Source of the DNA: Veillonellaceae bacterium SB90
GTDB taxonomy: Bacteria; Bacillota; Negativicutes; Selenomonadales; Selenomonadaceae
Reading direction: 5' to 3'
Length of the DNA stretch: 18,370 nucleotides
Assembly (NCBI GenBank): GCA_902364065.1
Contig: CABJCJ010000003.1
Location: forward strand, 109,637 to 128,006
This document shows positions 6,176 through 14,114 of the stretch, piece after piece. The notes below the pieces were generated by a model, which was not told the origin of the DNA, ran no database searches, and saw only the letters and a list, made by a program, of their open reading frames with translations. Positions within the stretch are counted from its first letter, which is position 1. Each line of letters begins with the position of its first letter. A program made the translations under genes and the position numbers.

Positions 6176-7804
6176 TTAATCAGTATGCACATTTTTCGTC
6201 AAAAATGCAAGTGCGGCTTTCATGCCATCGACGGCGGCACTCATGATGCCGCCGGCATAACCGGCTCCCTCGCCCATCGGATAAAGGCCGGGCGTGCATT
6301 CTGCGACGAAGCTCTGTCGGTCGCGGCGGATGCGGCAGGGCGCCGACGAGCGCGTCTCGACGCCCGTCATGACGGCCCCGGCATTGGCAAAGCCCGGAAT
6401 CTTGCGGTCAAACCAGGGCAGAGCGCCTGCGAGCGTCTTCGTGATGAAGTCCGGCAGGCAGCGGTGAAGATCCGCCGGACGCGTGCCCGGCGCGTACGTC
6501 GGCCGCGTCAAAAACTCGCGCGAGCCGCTCGTGCCCTTGAGGAAATCCCCCACGGTCTGCACAGGCGCATAGTAGTCGCGGCCGCCAAGGTCGAAGGCCA
6601 GCCCCTCAAGATCCTGCTGGAGCTTCATGCCCGCGAGCACGCCCGCGCCGAAATCCTCCGGCGTGACCTGCACGAGCAGCGCGCCGTTCGCAATGCCCGA
6701 ATTGCGGCGGTAATTGCTCATGCCGTTCGTAACGACGCGCTGTTCCTCCGAAGCCGCCGCCACGACGAGGCCGCCGGGGCACATGCAGAAAGAATAGGCG
6801 CCGCGCCCCGTCACGGGGTCCTTGTACGTCAGCGCGTAATCGGCGACGGGCAGGCGCGGATTGCCCGCGTCTTCTCCGTACTGCGCACGGTCGATGAATT
6901 CCTGCGGATGCTCGATGCGCACACCCATCGCAAAGGGCTTTGCCTCCATGGCGACGCCGCGCGAGAGAAGCATGCGGTACGTGTCGCGGGCCGAATGGCC
7001 GATGCCGAGGAAGACTATGTCTGTCGGGATGCGTTCGTCATCGTTGACGATGACTGCCTCCACGCCCTCTGCGCCGAGCTCGAGATCCGTGACGCGCGCG
7101 CCGAAGCGCACCTCGCCGCCGAGCCGGATGACTTCCTGTCGCAGGTTCTTGACGACCGTGCGCAGGATGTCCGTGCCGATGTGCGGCTTGTGCAGGTAAC
7201 GGATCTCCTCGGGTGCACCGGCCGCGACGAACGCCTCGATGACATCCTTCATATGCGGGTCGTTGATGCGCGTCGTGAGCTTGCCGTCCGAGAATGTACC
7301 GGCACCTCCCTCGCCGAACTGGACGTTCGACTGCGGATTGAGCGCACCGCCCTGCCAGAACTTCGCGATATCCGCATGGCGCGTGTCGACGTCATGGCCG
7401 CGCTCGAGCACGAGCGGCGAGAGTCCTGCACGCGCGAGCGTCAGGGCCGCGAACATGCCGGCCGGGCCGAAGCCCACGACGACGGGGCGGGATGCTCCGG
7501 GCTTCCCCGCCGGTACCATTGCGGGACGAGACGGCTGCACCGCCTCCACATTGCGGTCGCGGCGCAGCTTCTGCAGGACCTTGCGCTCCTGCTTCTCACC
7601 GCCTGCGAGCGTGACATCGAGCACGTAAACAAACTGAATGGGTGCGCCATGGTATCTCCTGGCGTCGACAGCCTTACGCACAATTACCACCCCGGCAAGC
7701 TGCTGGGGTGGTAACATGATGCGTTTGGCTGCAAGGTTTTGCAGGCTCGTCTCCTCGTCGAAGGGGACGGCCAGATTGCGTATCCTGATCACTTGCAACT
7801 TCAC
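6176..7804 (-). CDS. Uncharacterised FAD-dependent dehydrogenase (COG2509 type)
   Basis: This is a 542-residue flavoprotein. A roughly 105-residue N-terminal domain (VIRIRNLAVPFDEE..., Arg/Lys-rich) precedes a Rossmann FAD fold. That fold has VVVGFGPAGMFAALTLARAG (dinucleotide motif at 111-116) and the ribose-binding LVLERG ending at residue 136. Other family blocks are NVQFGEGGAGTFSDGKLTTR (about 160-179), a CMCPGG motif, and a C-terminal GEGAGYAGGIMSAAVDG that closes the FAD site. Family members are often linked to glmM and ybbR/cdaR in Firmicutes, but their substrate is not established. The annotated start is GTG (7804), which leaves its GGAG touching the start. TTG two codons in (7798) has better spacing (5 nt), so either is possible. 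It sits 48 nt after cdaR. Confidence 0.88.
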   Translation of the reverse strand: MKLQVIRIRNLAVPFDEETSLQNLAAKRIMLPPQQLAGVVIVRKAVDARRYHGAPIQFVYVLDVTLAGGEKQERKVLQKLRRDRNVEAVQPSRPAMVPAGKPGASRPVVVGFGPAGMFAALTLARAGLSPLVLERGHDVDTRHADIAKFWQGGALNPQSNVQFGEGGAGTFSDGKLTTRINDPHMKDVIEAFVAAGAPEEIRYLHKPHIGTDILRTVVKNLRQEVIRLGGEVRFGARVTDLELGAEGVEAVIVNDDERIPTDIVFLGIGHSARDTYRMLLSRGVAMEAKPFAMGVRIEHPQEFIDRAQYGEDAGNPRLPVADYALTYKDPVTGRGAYSFCMCPGGLVVAAASEEQRVVTNGMSNYRRNSGIANGALLVQVTPEDFGAGVLAGMKLQQDLEGLAFDLGGRDYYAPVQTVGDFLKGTSGSREFLTRPTYAPGTRPADLHRCLPDFITKTLAGALPWFDRKIPGFANAGAVMTGVETRSSAPCRIRRDRQSFVAECTPGLYPMGEGAGYAGGIMSAAVDGMKAALAFLTKNVHTD

Positions 7805-7852
7805 TCCAATTATGCATGAACTTGTAACAATCCAATCACAGGGGCCGGAAGG

Positions 7853-8794
7853 TCACGTGGCCTTCTTCTTCGCCCGGATCTCGATATGGACCGTGACGGC
7901 GTGGTTCGTAACCGTCACGCCATCGGGCAGCACGAGCTGCACCGTCTTGTCGGCATTCTTCGTCAGGCCTGCCAGCGAAATCTTCTCCGTCTCGATGCTC
8001 GAGATCTTCGCGAGCATATCGTCGCGGCCGGCAATCTCGATCTTCGTAGGATCGACCCTGACCGTGCCGAGTTCATAGCCCTGCTCAAGATCGCTGCCGA
8101 GATCCGGCTGGATCGTGACGATCTTCTTCGTCAGGCCGCGGGCCAGCTGCACGCTGACTTCCGCCGACGACGGATAGATGGTCACGCCGGCCACCTCGCA
8201 GCCGTCGCTGTTGATGGCCGTAAGCGGCACCTTGAGGCTGAAATCCTCGTTGTTGCCGGCGAGGCCCACGTAGCCGATTACGCGCGTCACATCGCGGATA
8301 TCCGATTCCGCGCCTTCGATTGTCACCGTCTCAACCGACGGCGAGACGCGCGCAACTGTCGTGCCTGGTGCCGTGGAGCCTGTGACGATGAATTCCGCAC
8401 GGATCGTCTTTTGGATGATGCGGTCGAGCGTAAACGTAACGGTATCCGGCTTCGCTTCGACAAGCTCAAATCCCTGCGGCAGCACCGTCTGCACCTTGAC
8501 GGCATGCTTGCCGGAATCGAGGTTCGAGAGGTCGACATACGCCTTGAAGTCGCTGTCGGACGCCGAGACAAAGAGTGAGCGCGGGCCGCGGACCTTGAGC
8601 TTCACCGACGAAGCGTCCTTCGTGATCTTATAGCCCTCCGGCGCATTGATGACATCGAGCTGCACGGTATACGTGCTCTCGATGGCGGGATTCTGGTCGT
8701 TCATGACGTAGCCCCAGAGGATCAAGGCGACAACGAGAGCCAAGATCTTAGCCGGCAGATTGTGCTGCACGAGTCTGCGAAGTCTTGCTATCAT
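7853..8794 (-). CDS. cdaR: CdaA regulatory protein CdaR (YbbR domains)
   Basis: This is a membrane-anchored, extracytoplasmic partner that modulates the diadenylate cyclase CdaA. One N-terminal membrane helix (about residues 14-31, PAKILALVVALILWGYVM) is followed by three YbbR-type beta repeats at roughly 41-125, 130-217 and 223-308. Each repeat closes with a similar strand (VTFTLDR, VSVQLARG, VTVHIEIR). The tail is basic (RAKKKAT). YbbR proteins commonly carry three or four repeats, so 313 residues with three is normal. The ATG overlaps the cdaA stop as ATGA, a sign of tight translational coupling. Its place after cdaA and before glmM is the conserved Firmicutes order. Confidence 0.93.
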   Translation of the reverse strand: MIARLRRLVQHNLPAKILALVVALILWGYVMNDQNPAIESTYTVQLDVINAPEGYKITKDASSVKLKVRGPRSLFVSASDSDFKAYVDLSNLDSGKHAVKVQTVLPQGFELVEAKPDTVTFTLDRIIQKTIRAEFIVTGSTAPGTTVARVSPSVETVTIEGAESDIRDVTRVIGYVGLAGNNEDFSLKVPLTAINSDGCEVAGVTIYPSSAEVSVQLARGLTKKIVTIQPDLGSDLEQGYELGTVRVDPTKIEIAGRDDMLAKISSIETEKISLAGLTKNADKTVQLVLPDGVTVTNHAVTVHIEIRAKKKAT

Positions 8795-9630
8795 TTCTTT
8801 TTCCTCCAGTTGCGTACCATGTCCTTGATGCCCTTCTGCGGCGAGGTGAAGGCCGGGCGCAGGATGTTCTTGAGCTTCTCGATATCGAGATGGCGCACCA
8901 TGCGGCCGTTCTCAGCGACGGAAATCGTGCCCGTCTCCTCACTGACCACGATGACGAGCGCATCGCACTGCTCCGAAAGACCGATGGCCGCGCGGTGGCG
9001 CGTGCCGAGCTCCGTGGAAAGCGAGCGGTTCTCCGTCAGCGGCAGCAGACAGCCCGCCGCAATGAGACGCTTGCCGCGCACGACGGCCGCACCATCGTGC
9101 AGCGGCGTGTTCGGGATGAAGACGTTGAGCAGGAAATCCGCCGTGATGAGGCCGTCGATCTGGATGCCCGTCGCACTGATATCGTTGAGGCCCATGTTGC
9201 GCTCGATGACGATGAGCGCGCCGGTCTTGTTGGCTGACATGACCTTGACGGCCTTCGCGAGCTCGTGCACGACGGAACGCGCCTCCTCATCGTCGAGGAA
9301 GACCGACGGCCCGAGGAACTTGCCCTGGCCGAGATGCTCGAGCGCGCGCCGGAGCTCTGGCTGGAACACAATGGGCAGGGCGACGAAGAGCAGCGTTACG
9401 GCCTTCTGGAGCAGCCAGGAAATGACGTGGAGCTCGAGCCAGCTGCAGACGATCGTCACGCCCAGCAGCACGAGGATGCCCTTGACGAGCGTAATGGCCC
9501 GCGTGTCCTGGAGCATGACGTACACCTTGTAGAGGATGACGGCCACGATGATGATATCGAGGATGTCCATCGGCCCGATGGTTGAGATGATGCCATGAAA
9601 TTGCAAGGGAAAAGGTAGTTCAAACGGCAT
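8791..9630 (-). CDS. cdaA: Diadenylate cyclase CdaA (c-di-AMP synthase)
   Basis: CdaA makes c-di-AMP from two ATP at the membrane; the messenger controls potassium and osmotic balance and wall integrity. The N-terminus holds about three membrane segments (DILDIIIVAVILYKVYVML, then two more up to about residue 90). The DAC domain follows, with TPLHDGAAVV (DGA at about 181-183, counted from the upstream ATG) and LGTRHRAAIG (RHR at 213-215). These are the ATP-binding and catalytic motifs, and both are intact. Two ATGs are possible. The one at 9636 is only 2 nt from AGGAG, while the one at 9630 is 8 nt away and is chosen here (279 aa). It is the first gene of the operon cdaA-cdaR-flavoprotein-glmM-cbiK. 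Confidence 0.95.
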   Translation of the reverse strand: MPFELPFPLQFHGIISTIGPMDILDIIIVAVILYKVYVMLQDTRAITLVKGILVLLGVTIVCSWLELHVISWLLQKAVTLLFVALPIVFQPELRRALEHLGQGKFLGPSVFLDDEEARSVVHELAKAVKVMSANKTGALIVIERNMGLNDISATGIQIDGLITADFLLNVFIPNTPLHDGAAVVRGKRLIAAGCLLPLTENRSLSTELGTRHRAAIGLSEQCDALVIVVSEETGTISVAENGRMVRHLDIEKLKNILRPAFTSPQKGIKDMVRNWRKKK

Positions 9631-9684
9631 AAGCATAGCTCCTACAAAAATAAGTGAATGAAAAATGAATCCGAAAATATCTCT

Positions 9685-9715
9685 ATTATAATGCTATTCT
9701 CGCCTCGGACAGCAA
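9685..9715 (-). promoter_or_regulatory. cdaA: Probable promoter of the cdaA operon
   Basis: On the minus strand a perfect TATAAT (9690-9685) lies downstream of TTGCTG (9715-9710) with a long 19-nt spacer. It is in the only AT-rich gap upstream of cdaA and downstream of the ilvE terminator, so it is the best candidate for driving the five-gene operon. The spacer is suboptimal. Confidence 0.5.
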
Positions 9716-9746
9716 TTTCCTTGTTACCGCTGAAATTTTTTAGTCA

Positions 9747-9777
9747 CAAAAAGGCCCGCCTCAAAAGAAGCGGACCT
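9747..9777 (-). terminator. Terminator of ilvE
   Basis: On the minus strand a 10-bp arm (9777-9768) pairs with 9761-9752, allowing G-T pairs, around a CTTTTG-like loop. Five T follow (complement of 9748-9752). It lies 25 nt past the ilvE stop and separates ilvE from the cdaA promoter. Confidence 0.85.
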
Positions 9778-9802
9778 CTGACTGCTGTGCAGGACAGGAT
9801 GA

Positions 9803-10828
9803 TTATTTGATTTCGCGAATCCAGCCCTTTTCCGGTGCCTCGACCGTGCCGAGCTGAATGCCGCGCAGCGTGTTGTAGAGTTTCGTGAGCACAGGACCCA
9901 TTTCCTGCATGCCGCTCGGGAACTCGATCGTCTCGCCATTGCCGACGACCTTGCCGACCGGGCAGATAACGGCAGCCGTGCCGCAGAGGCCGGCTTCGGC
10001 GAAGTCCTTGAGCTCCGTGAACTTGACCGGACGATGCTCGACCGTGTAGCCGAGGTGCTCTGCAATCGTGACGAGCGAACGGCGCGTGATGGACGGCAGG
10101 ATGCTGTCGGATTTCGGCGTGACGAGCTTGCCGTCCTTCGTGACGAACAGGAAGTTTGCGCCGCCCGTTTCCTCAACATAGGTGCGCGTTGCCGCATCGA
10201 GGTACATGTTTTCATCGAAGCCTCTCTGATGGGCGAGGATGTACGGATACAGGCTCATCGCGTAGTTCAGGCCGGCCTTGATGTTGCCCGTGCCGTGCGG
10301 AGCAGCGCGGTCGTAATCGCTGACGCAGATCGTGATTGGCTTGACGCCGTTCTTGAAGTAAGAACCAACCGGCGTGCCGAAGAGGCGGAACTGGTACTCG
10401 TCAGCCGGCTTGACGCCGATGACCGGGCCCGTGGCGAAGAGGTACGGACGCAGGTAGAGTGCGCCGCCCGACTCATACGGCGGAATCCAGTCCTTGTTGG
10501 CTGCGACGACCTGGTCGACGGCCTCGAGGAACATCTCCTCGGAAACCGGCGGCATCTCGAGGCGCTTGGCCGAATCGATCATGCGCTTGGCGTTCATGTC
10601 CGGACGGAACGTGACCACGCGGCCATCCTTCGTCTTGTAAGCCTTGAGGCCCTCGAATACTTCCTGGCAGTACTGCAGGATGCCGGCGCACTCGTTGAGC
10701 TGTACCGTCGGATCATCCGTCAGATGACCCTCACCCCATTTGCCATCCTTATAGTTCGCAACGTAACGCTGGGAAATCGGCTGATACGAGAACGTGAGCT
10801 TATCCCAATCCACATCAACTTTTGCCAT
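9803..10828 (-). CDS. ilvE: Branched-chain amino acid aminotransferase
   Basis: This fold-type IV PLP enzyme carries out the last step of valine, leucine and isoleucine synthesis (and the first of their breakdown), using glutamate/2-oxoglutarate as partner. At 341 residues it belongs to the longer BCAT class. Visible signatures are ALYLRPYLFATGPVIGV (about 123-139) and the PLP lysine in GTGNIKAGLNYA (Lys184). YVEETGGANFLF has Glu220 near the cofactor nitrogen, and LPSITRRS follows. The ATG has a GAGGAG ribosome site about 6 nt upstream. It has its own promoter and terminator and is transcribed alone. I see no T-box or leader peptide in the short 5' region, so leucine-responsive attenuation is not evident. 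Confidence 0.95.
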   Translation of the reverse strand: MAKVDVDWDKLTFSYQPISQRYVANYKDGKWGEGHLTDDPTVQLNECAGILQYCQEVFEGLKAYKTKDGRVVTFRPDMNAKRMIDSAKRLEMPPVSEEMFLEAVDQVVAANKDWIPPYESGGALYLRPYLFATGPVIGVKPADEYQFRLFGTPVGSYFKNGVKPITICVSDYDRAAPHGTGNIKAGLNYAMSLYPYILAHQRGFDENMYLDAATRTYVEETGGANFLFVTKDGKLVTPKSDSILPSITRRSLVTIAEHLGYTVEHRPVKFTELKDFAEAGLCGTAAVICPVGKVVGNGETIEFPSGMQEMGPVLTKLYNTLRGIQLGTVEAPEKGWIREIK

Positions 10829-10863
10829 TGAAAACTCCTCTTTTCTTCCGTGAAAGTATCTAT

Positions 10864-10893
10864 ATCATAGACCCGGCCTGTACAATTTGTCAA
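10864..10893 (-). promoter_or_regulatory. ilvE: Promoter of ilvE
   Basis: On the minus strand a perfect TTGACA (10893-10888) and TATGAT (10869-10864, 5 of 6) are separated by 18 nt. This is a good sigma-70-type promoter, with a leader of under 35 nt before the ilvE ATG at 10828. Confidence 0.8.
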
Positions 10894-10926
10894 TAGGTCG
10901 GCAAAATAAAAGTATACAATATTCAC

Positions 10927-10955
10927 CAAGCAGGAATCTTTGTCCTTCCTGTTTG
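10927..10955 (-). other. Stem-loop between nnr and ilvE
   Basis: The arms 10927-10936 and 10946-10955 pair over 10 bp with one mismatch around a 9-nt loop, starting at the base next to the nnr stop codon. No T tract follows, so it is not a canonical intrinsic terminator. It may stabilise the 3' end of the acpS-nnr message or act as a weak terminator. Confidence 0.4.
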
Positions 10956-12521
10956 TTACATGCGTCCATCTGCCGGCATATTCTCAAGCTGCCTGCGCGC
11001 CTCGGGGAGAGCCTGCAAGATATCCGTCGCCACGAGGCCTTCGCACAGCCTGGTGTAGGCGAGATCGCCGGCCCGGCCGTGCAGGAAGGTCCCCACGAGC
11101 GGGGCCTGATCGCTGCCCGTCTGCTCGATGAGGCCCGCGATCGTGCCGGCCAGGACATCTCCGGCACCGGCCGTCGCCATGCCGGGGTTGCCGACCGTCG
11201 TGAAGTAGACGCGCCCGTCGGGGTACGCGACGAGCGTGCACTCACTCTTGGCCACGAGAATGGCCCGATATTCCCGCGCCGCCTCACGCACAAACCCCAG
11301 GAGGTCTTCCCGCAGATCCGACACCGTGAGGCCCGTGAGGCCGGCGAGCTCGCCGAGGTGCGGCGTGATGACGGGCGGCTGCGGGCATTTCGCGAGCTCC
11401 GCACCGTGATTGCGGAAGGCGTAGAGTGCGTCGGCGTCGAGGACGAGCGGCTTGTCATACGCCATGGCAAAGGCACGCACGAGCTCCATCGTCTGCGGCG
11501 CGCGCCCGAGCCCCGGCCCCATGAGCACACCGTCGTAGTCTGCGGCAAGTGCCAGCAGCTCGTCAAGCGCCCCTTCGCCGCCAAGCGCTCCGTCCGTCTC
11601 CAGCAGCGGCTTTGTCATGACCTCCGTGAGCTTCACGGCCAGAAGAGGCTGCAGGCTCGCCGGCACGGCCAGCGTCACGATGCCGCAGCCCGCACGCAGC
11701 GCAGCCTGCGAGGCCATTGCGGCGGCCCCCGTCATGCCGCGCGCCCCGGCCACGACGAGGATACGGCCGCACGTGCCCTTGTGCGCCGCACGGATGCGCG
11801 CCGGCAGCAGCGAGGCGGCAAGCCTTTCATCGAGCAGTTCCTGCCGGATGGCGTCATCCGTGAGCAGGGGATACGGGATGCCGATGTCCGACACCGAAAG
11901 CTTGCCCGTATGGTCGGCACCGGGGCTCAGATAGTGGCCGGGCTTCGGCAGGCCTAGCGTCACCGTGCGCGCCGCCTCGATGGCCACGGATGCCACCTTG
12001 CCCGTGTCGGCCTCGACGCCGCTCGCGATGTCGATGGCAAGGATCGGTTTTCCTGACGCATTGAGCATCGAGATGACCTCGCGCATCTTCTCGCGCGGCG
12101 CCCCGGCAAAGCCCGTGCCGAGCAGCCCGTCGATGATGAGATCCGTGAAATGCAGCGAGAGGCGTAGCCGGTCCATGTCGCGCTTCTCCGTCAGCGTGTG
12201 CACCGCGATGCCCATCTGCGTGAGGACATCGCGCATCACGGCCGGCGAATGCTTGATGTGCTCGGGATTGCCGGCCAGGAACACCTTGACTGCCGCACCG
12301 CGGTTCGCGAGATACCGTGCGGCTGCAAATGCATCGCCACCGTTGTTGCCGCTGCCCGCTGCGATGGAAATCTGCCGACCCTTCACCGTGCCGAGCATCG
12401 CGATGGCCGCCTCGGCCACCTTGCCGCCGGCCGTCTCCATCAAGAGAAGCTCGGGCAGGCCATACTCCTCGCCGGCACGCCGATCAATCTCCCGCATTTC
12501 CTGTACGAGTGACAATTTCAT
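10956..12521 (-). CDS. nnr: Bifunctional NAD(P)H-hydrate repair enzyme (epimerase + ADP-dependent dehydratase)
   Basis: This enzyme repairs damaged NADH and NADPH hydrates. The N-terminal epimerase domain (YjeF_N, about 1-225) has GSGNNGGDAFAAARYL at 56-71 and DGLLGTG at 131-137. The C-terminal ADP-dependent (S)-NAD(P)H-hydrate dehydratase domain (about 235-515) has HKGTCGRILVVAGARGMTGA, MGPGLGR (334-340), LDADAL (361-366), TPHLGELAGLTG (386-397) and GNPGMATAGAGDVLAGTIAG (444-463). The reading frame runs upstream to 12584 inside acpS. GGAGG is 7 nt before the ATG at 12521 and touches the ATG at 12527, so 12521 is preferred (521 aa). It follows acpS by 2 nt and is coupled to it; the acpS-nnr pairing is widespread in Firmicutes. 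Confidence 0.95.
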   Translation of the reverse strand: MKLSLVQEMREIDRRAGEEYGLPELLLMETAGGKVAEAAIAMLGTVKGRQISIAAGSGNNGGDAFAAARYLANRGAAVKVFLAGNPEHIKHSPAVMRDVLTQMGIAVHTLTEKRDMDRLRLSLHFTDLIIDGLLGTGFAGAPREKMREVISMLNASGKPILAIDIASGVEADTGKVASVAIEAARTVTLGLPKPGHYLSPGADHTGKLSVSDIGIPYPLLTDDAIRQELLDERLAASLLPARIRAAHKGTCGRILVVAGARGMTGAAAMASQAALRAGCGIVTLAVPASLQPLLAVKLTEVMTKPLLETDGALGGEGALDELLALAADYDGVLMGPGLGRAPQTMELVRAFAMAYDKPLVLDADALYAFRNHGAELAKCPQPPVITPHLGELAGLTGLTVSDLREDLLGFVREAAREYRAILVAKSECTLVAYPDGRVYFTTVGNPGMATAGAGDVLAGTIAGLIEQTGSDQAPLVGTFLHGRAGDLAYTRLCEGLVATDILQALPEARRQLENMPADGRM

Positions 12522-12523
12522 GC

Positions 12524-12895
12524 TCATCCCTCCATCACGCATTGTGCCACCGCATACGACTCCGTATGGCTCAGTGACAGCCACACTTCCTTGATGCCGC
12601 GCTGCCGCGCGAGCTCGGCAAAGTAGCCATGCAGCTTCACGCGCGGCGCACCGAGTGCATCCGGCACGATTTCCACATCGAGCAGCGTGCCGCCGCGCAG
12701 CCCCGTGCCAAAGGCCTTGAGCACGGCCTCCTTGCCCGAGAAGCGCGCCGCAAAGCTCGCAGCCGCCTGCACGCCGCGTCCCCGGCAGTACTCCTGCTCC
12801 CCCTGCGTGTAGACGCGCGCGACAAACCGTTCCTTCGCGACGGCCTGACGGATCCGTTCAATCTCTATGATATCGGTCCCGATTCCTCGAATCAA
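12524..12895 (-). CDS. acpS: Holo-[acyl-carrier-protein] synthase AcpS
   Basis: AcpS transfers 4'-phosphopantetheine from CoA to apo-ACP, activating fatty-acid synthesis. The N-terminus reads IRGIGTDIIEIERI, with Mg2-binding Asp8. The second motif ARFSGKEAVLKAFGTGLRG has Glu55. WLSLSHTESYAVA closes the fold. No ATG is suitably placed. TTG at 12895 has AGGGG 8 nt upstream and gives 123 residues, the usual size, with the family-standard start M-I-x-GIGTD. A TTG further up (12922) would add nine unconserved residues. It is the first gene of an acpS-nnr unit and is divergent from the LysR gene. Confidence 0.94.
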   Translation of the reverse strand: MIRGIGTDIIEIERIRQAVAKERFVARVYTQGEQEYCRGRGVQAAASFAARFSGKEAVLKAFGTGLRGGTLLDVEIVPDALGAPRVKLHGYFAELARQRGIKEVWLSLSHTESYAVAQCVMEG

Positions 12896-13001
12896 GCAAC
12901 CATCCCCTTCTTTTCTATACAACTTTATATCTATTATTTCCCTGTCGCGAAAAGGTTTTCCTTCCCGAAAAAAAATTTATCTTTTTTACAATAATTTTTG
13001 G

Positions 13002-13038
13002 TTATACTATCATACATTCATCAAAAATATGGTATAAT
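13002..13038 (+). promoter_or_regulatory. LysR-gene promoter with overlapping inverted repeat
   Basis: The plus strand has an extended -10, TGG then TATAAT (13030-13038), with only a weak -35 near 13010-13015. A 9-bp inverted repeat with one mismatch, TTATACTAT (13002-13010) and ATGGTATAA (13029-13037), overlaps the -10 and spans the -35 position. LysR-family proteins typically bind such dyads near their own divergent promoters, so this is a candidate autoregulatory operator. The gap also serves acpS on the other strand, for which I find no convincing promoter. Confidence 0.55.
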
Positions 13039-13102
13039 GGCAGTGAATAAAAGAAGTTTATGCAGTTTATCCAATTTATTTCATAAAGAAAGAAGCGATC
13101 AC

Positions 13103-13996
13103 ATGGAACTAAGACAACTCGAATATTTCCAGATGGCCAGCCGTCTGCGCAATATCACCCGTGCGGCTGAACGCCTGCGTGTTTCTCAGCCAAACATCAC
13201 CGTCGCCATCAAGAAACTGGAAGCTGAGCTTGGGATCCAGCTGTTTGACCGCAGCCAGAAGCAGCTCTCGCTGACACCGGAGGGCGCCGTCTTCCTCAAC
13301 CGCGTCGAGCTCGCCCTGCGCAATATCCAGGATGCCGTACTCGAAGTTAACGACTACAAGCAGCTCCAGAAGGGCACAATCAAGATTGGCGTGCCGCCGA
13401 TGATGGGCGCCTACCTCTTCCCGCGCATCTTCTCGAGCTTCCAGCGCCGCTACTCGCACCTCGACATCTTCATGCATGAAGAAGCCTCGATGTCCATCCG
13501 CGAGCAGCTCGAGCGCGATGAGCTCGACTTCGGCATCATCATCATCTCGGGTGCCTCCCACCATCTGCAGCTCCTGCCGATGTCGAAGAACCAAATCCTC
13601 TGCTGCGTGCCAGAGGAAAGCCCGCTCGCAAGCAAGAAGAGCATCTCGCTGCAGGATGTCGCCGACTCGAAGATTGTCATGCTCAAGGAAGGCTCGTTCC
13701 TGCGCCAGACCATCCTCGGCAAGATGAAAGAAGCCAACATCACGCCGAATATCGTGCTCGAATCCAATCAGATCGTCACGCTCAAGGGTCTCGTCGCGAG
13801 CGGCGTCGGCATCACGTTCCTGCTCGACATGGTTGTCGGCAATACGCCGGGCATGAAGGCCATCCCGCTCGCCGATCCGCTCTTCGTCGATGTCGGCCTG
13901 GCCTGGAAGAAGGACCGCTACATCTCGAAGGCCGCGCAGTCCTTCATCGATTTCTGCAAGGACCTGCTCAAGCAGAACCACGGTTCCGCTGTCTGA
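13103..13996 (+). CDS. LysR-family transcriptional regulator
   Basis: This is a 297-residue LysR regulator. The N-terminal winged helix-turn-helix (about 1-60) reads MELRQLEYFQMASRLRNITR, AAERLRVSQPNITVAIKKLE and LGIQLFDRSQKQLSLTPEG. The effector-binding domain (about 90-295) begins GTIKIGVPPMMGAYLFPRIF and contains GLVASGVGITFLLD. The frame is open upstream to 12998, but the family start MELRQLEYF fixes ATG at 13103; its ribosome site is weak (AAAGAAAGAAG). It converges on the tartrate/D-malate dehydrogenase-like gene and is divergent from acpS. By analogy with E. coli dmlR-dmlA it may control the dehydrogenase and the dicarboxylate transporter; that is inference. The effector is unknown. 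Confidence 0.93.
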   Translation: MELRQLEYFQMASRLRNITRAAERLRVSQPNITVAIKKLEAELGIQLFDRSQKQLSLTPEGAVFLNRVELALRNIQDAVLEVNDYKQLQKGTIKIGVPPMMGAYLFPRIFSSFQRRYSHLDIFMHEEASMSIREQLERDELDFGIIIISGASHHLQLLPMSKNQILCCVPEESPLASKKSISLQDVADSKIVMLKEGSFLRQTILGKMKEANITPNIVLESNQIVTLKGLVASGVGITFLLDMVVGNTPGMKAIPLADPLFVDVGLAWKKDRYISKAAQSFIDFCKDLLKQNHGSAV

Positions 13997-14032
13997 CCGG
14001 GTCTTTCTCCATCATCCCGTTTTCTCGACACG

Positions 14033-14075
14033 TAAAATGGTCATCCCGCCCCACAGGCAGGATGACCATTTTTCT
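14033..14075. terminator. Bidirectional terminator between the LysR gene and the dehydrogenase
   Basis: A perfect 10-bp stem ATGGTCATCC/GGATGACCAT (14037-14046 and 14060-14069) is extended inside by a GCC/GGC pairing around a CCACA loop. It is followed by T-rich sequence on the plus strand (TTTTTCTTTC, from 14069) and by TTTT on the minus strand (14036-14033). The genes converge here and both can use it. Confidence 0.88.
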
Positions 14076-14114
14076 TTCTTATATATGCGTATATGAAGAT
14101 GCGTCACGTCATGT

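Noticed and set aside
6059..7714. 551-codon plus-strand open frame antisense to the flavoprotein gene
   Set aside because: It has an Arg/Ala/His-rich composition with no domain; the minus-strand gene explains the conservation.
10829..10955. T-box or leader-peptide attenuator upstream of ilvE
   Set aside because: The promoter leaves a leader of under 35 nt, too short for a T-box, and no small coding frame rich in Leu, Ile or Val is present.
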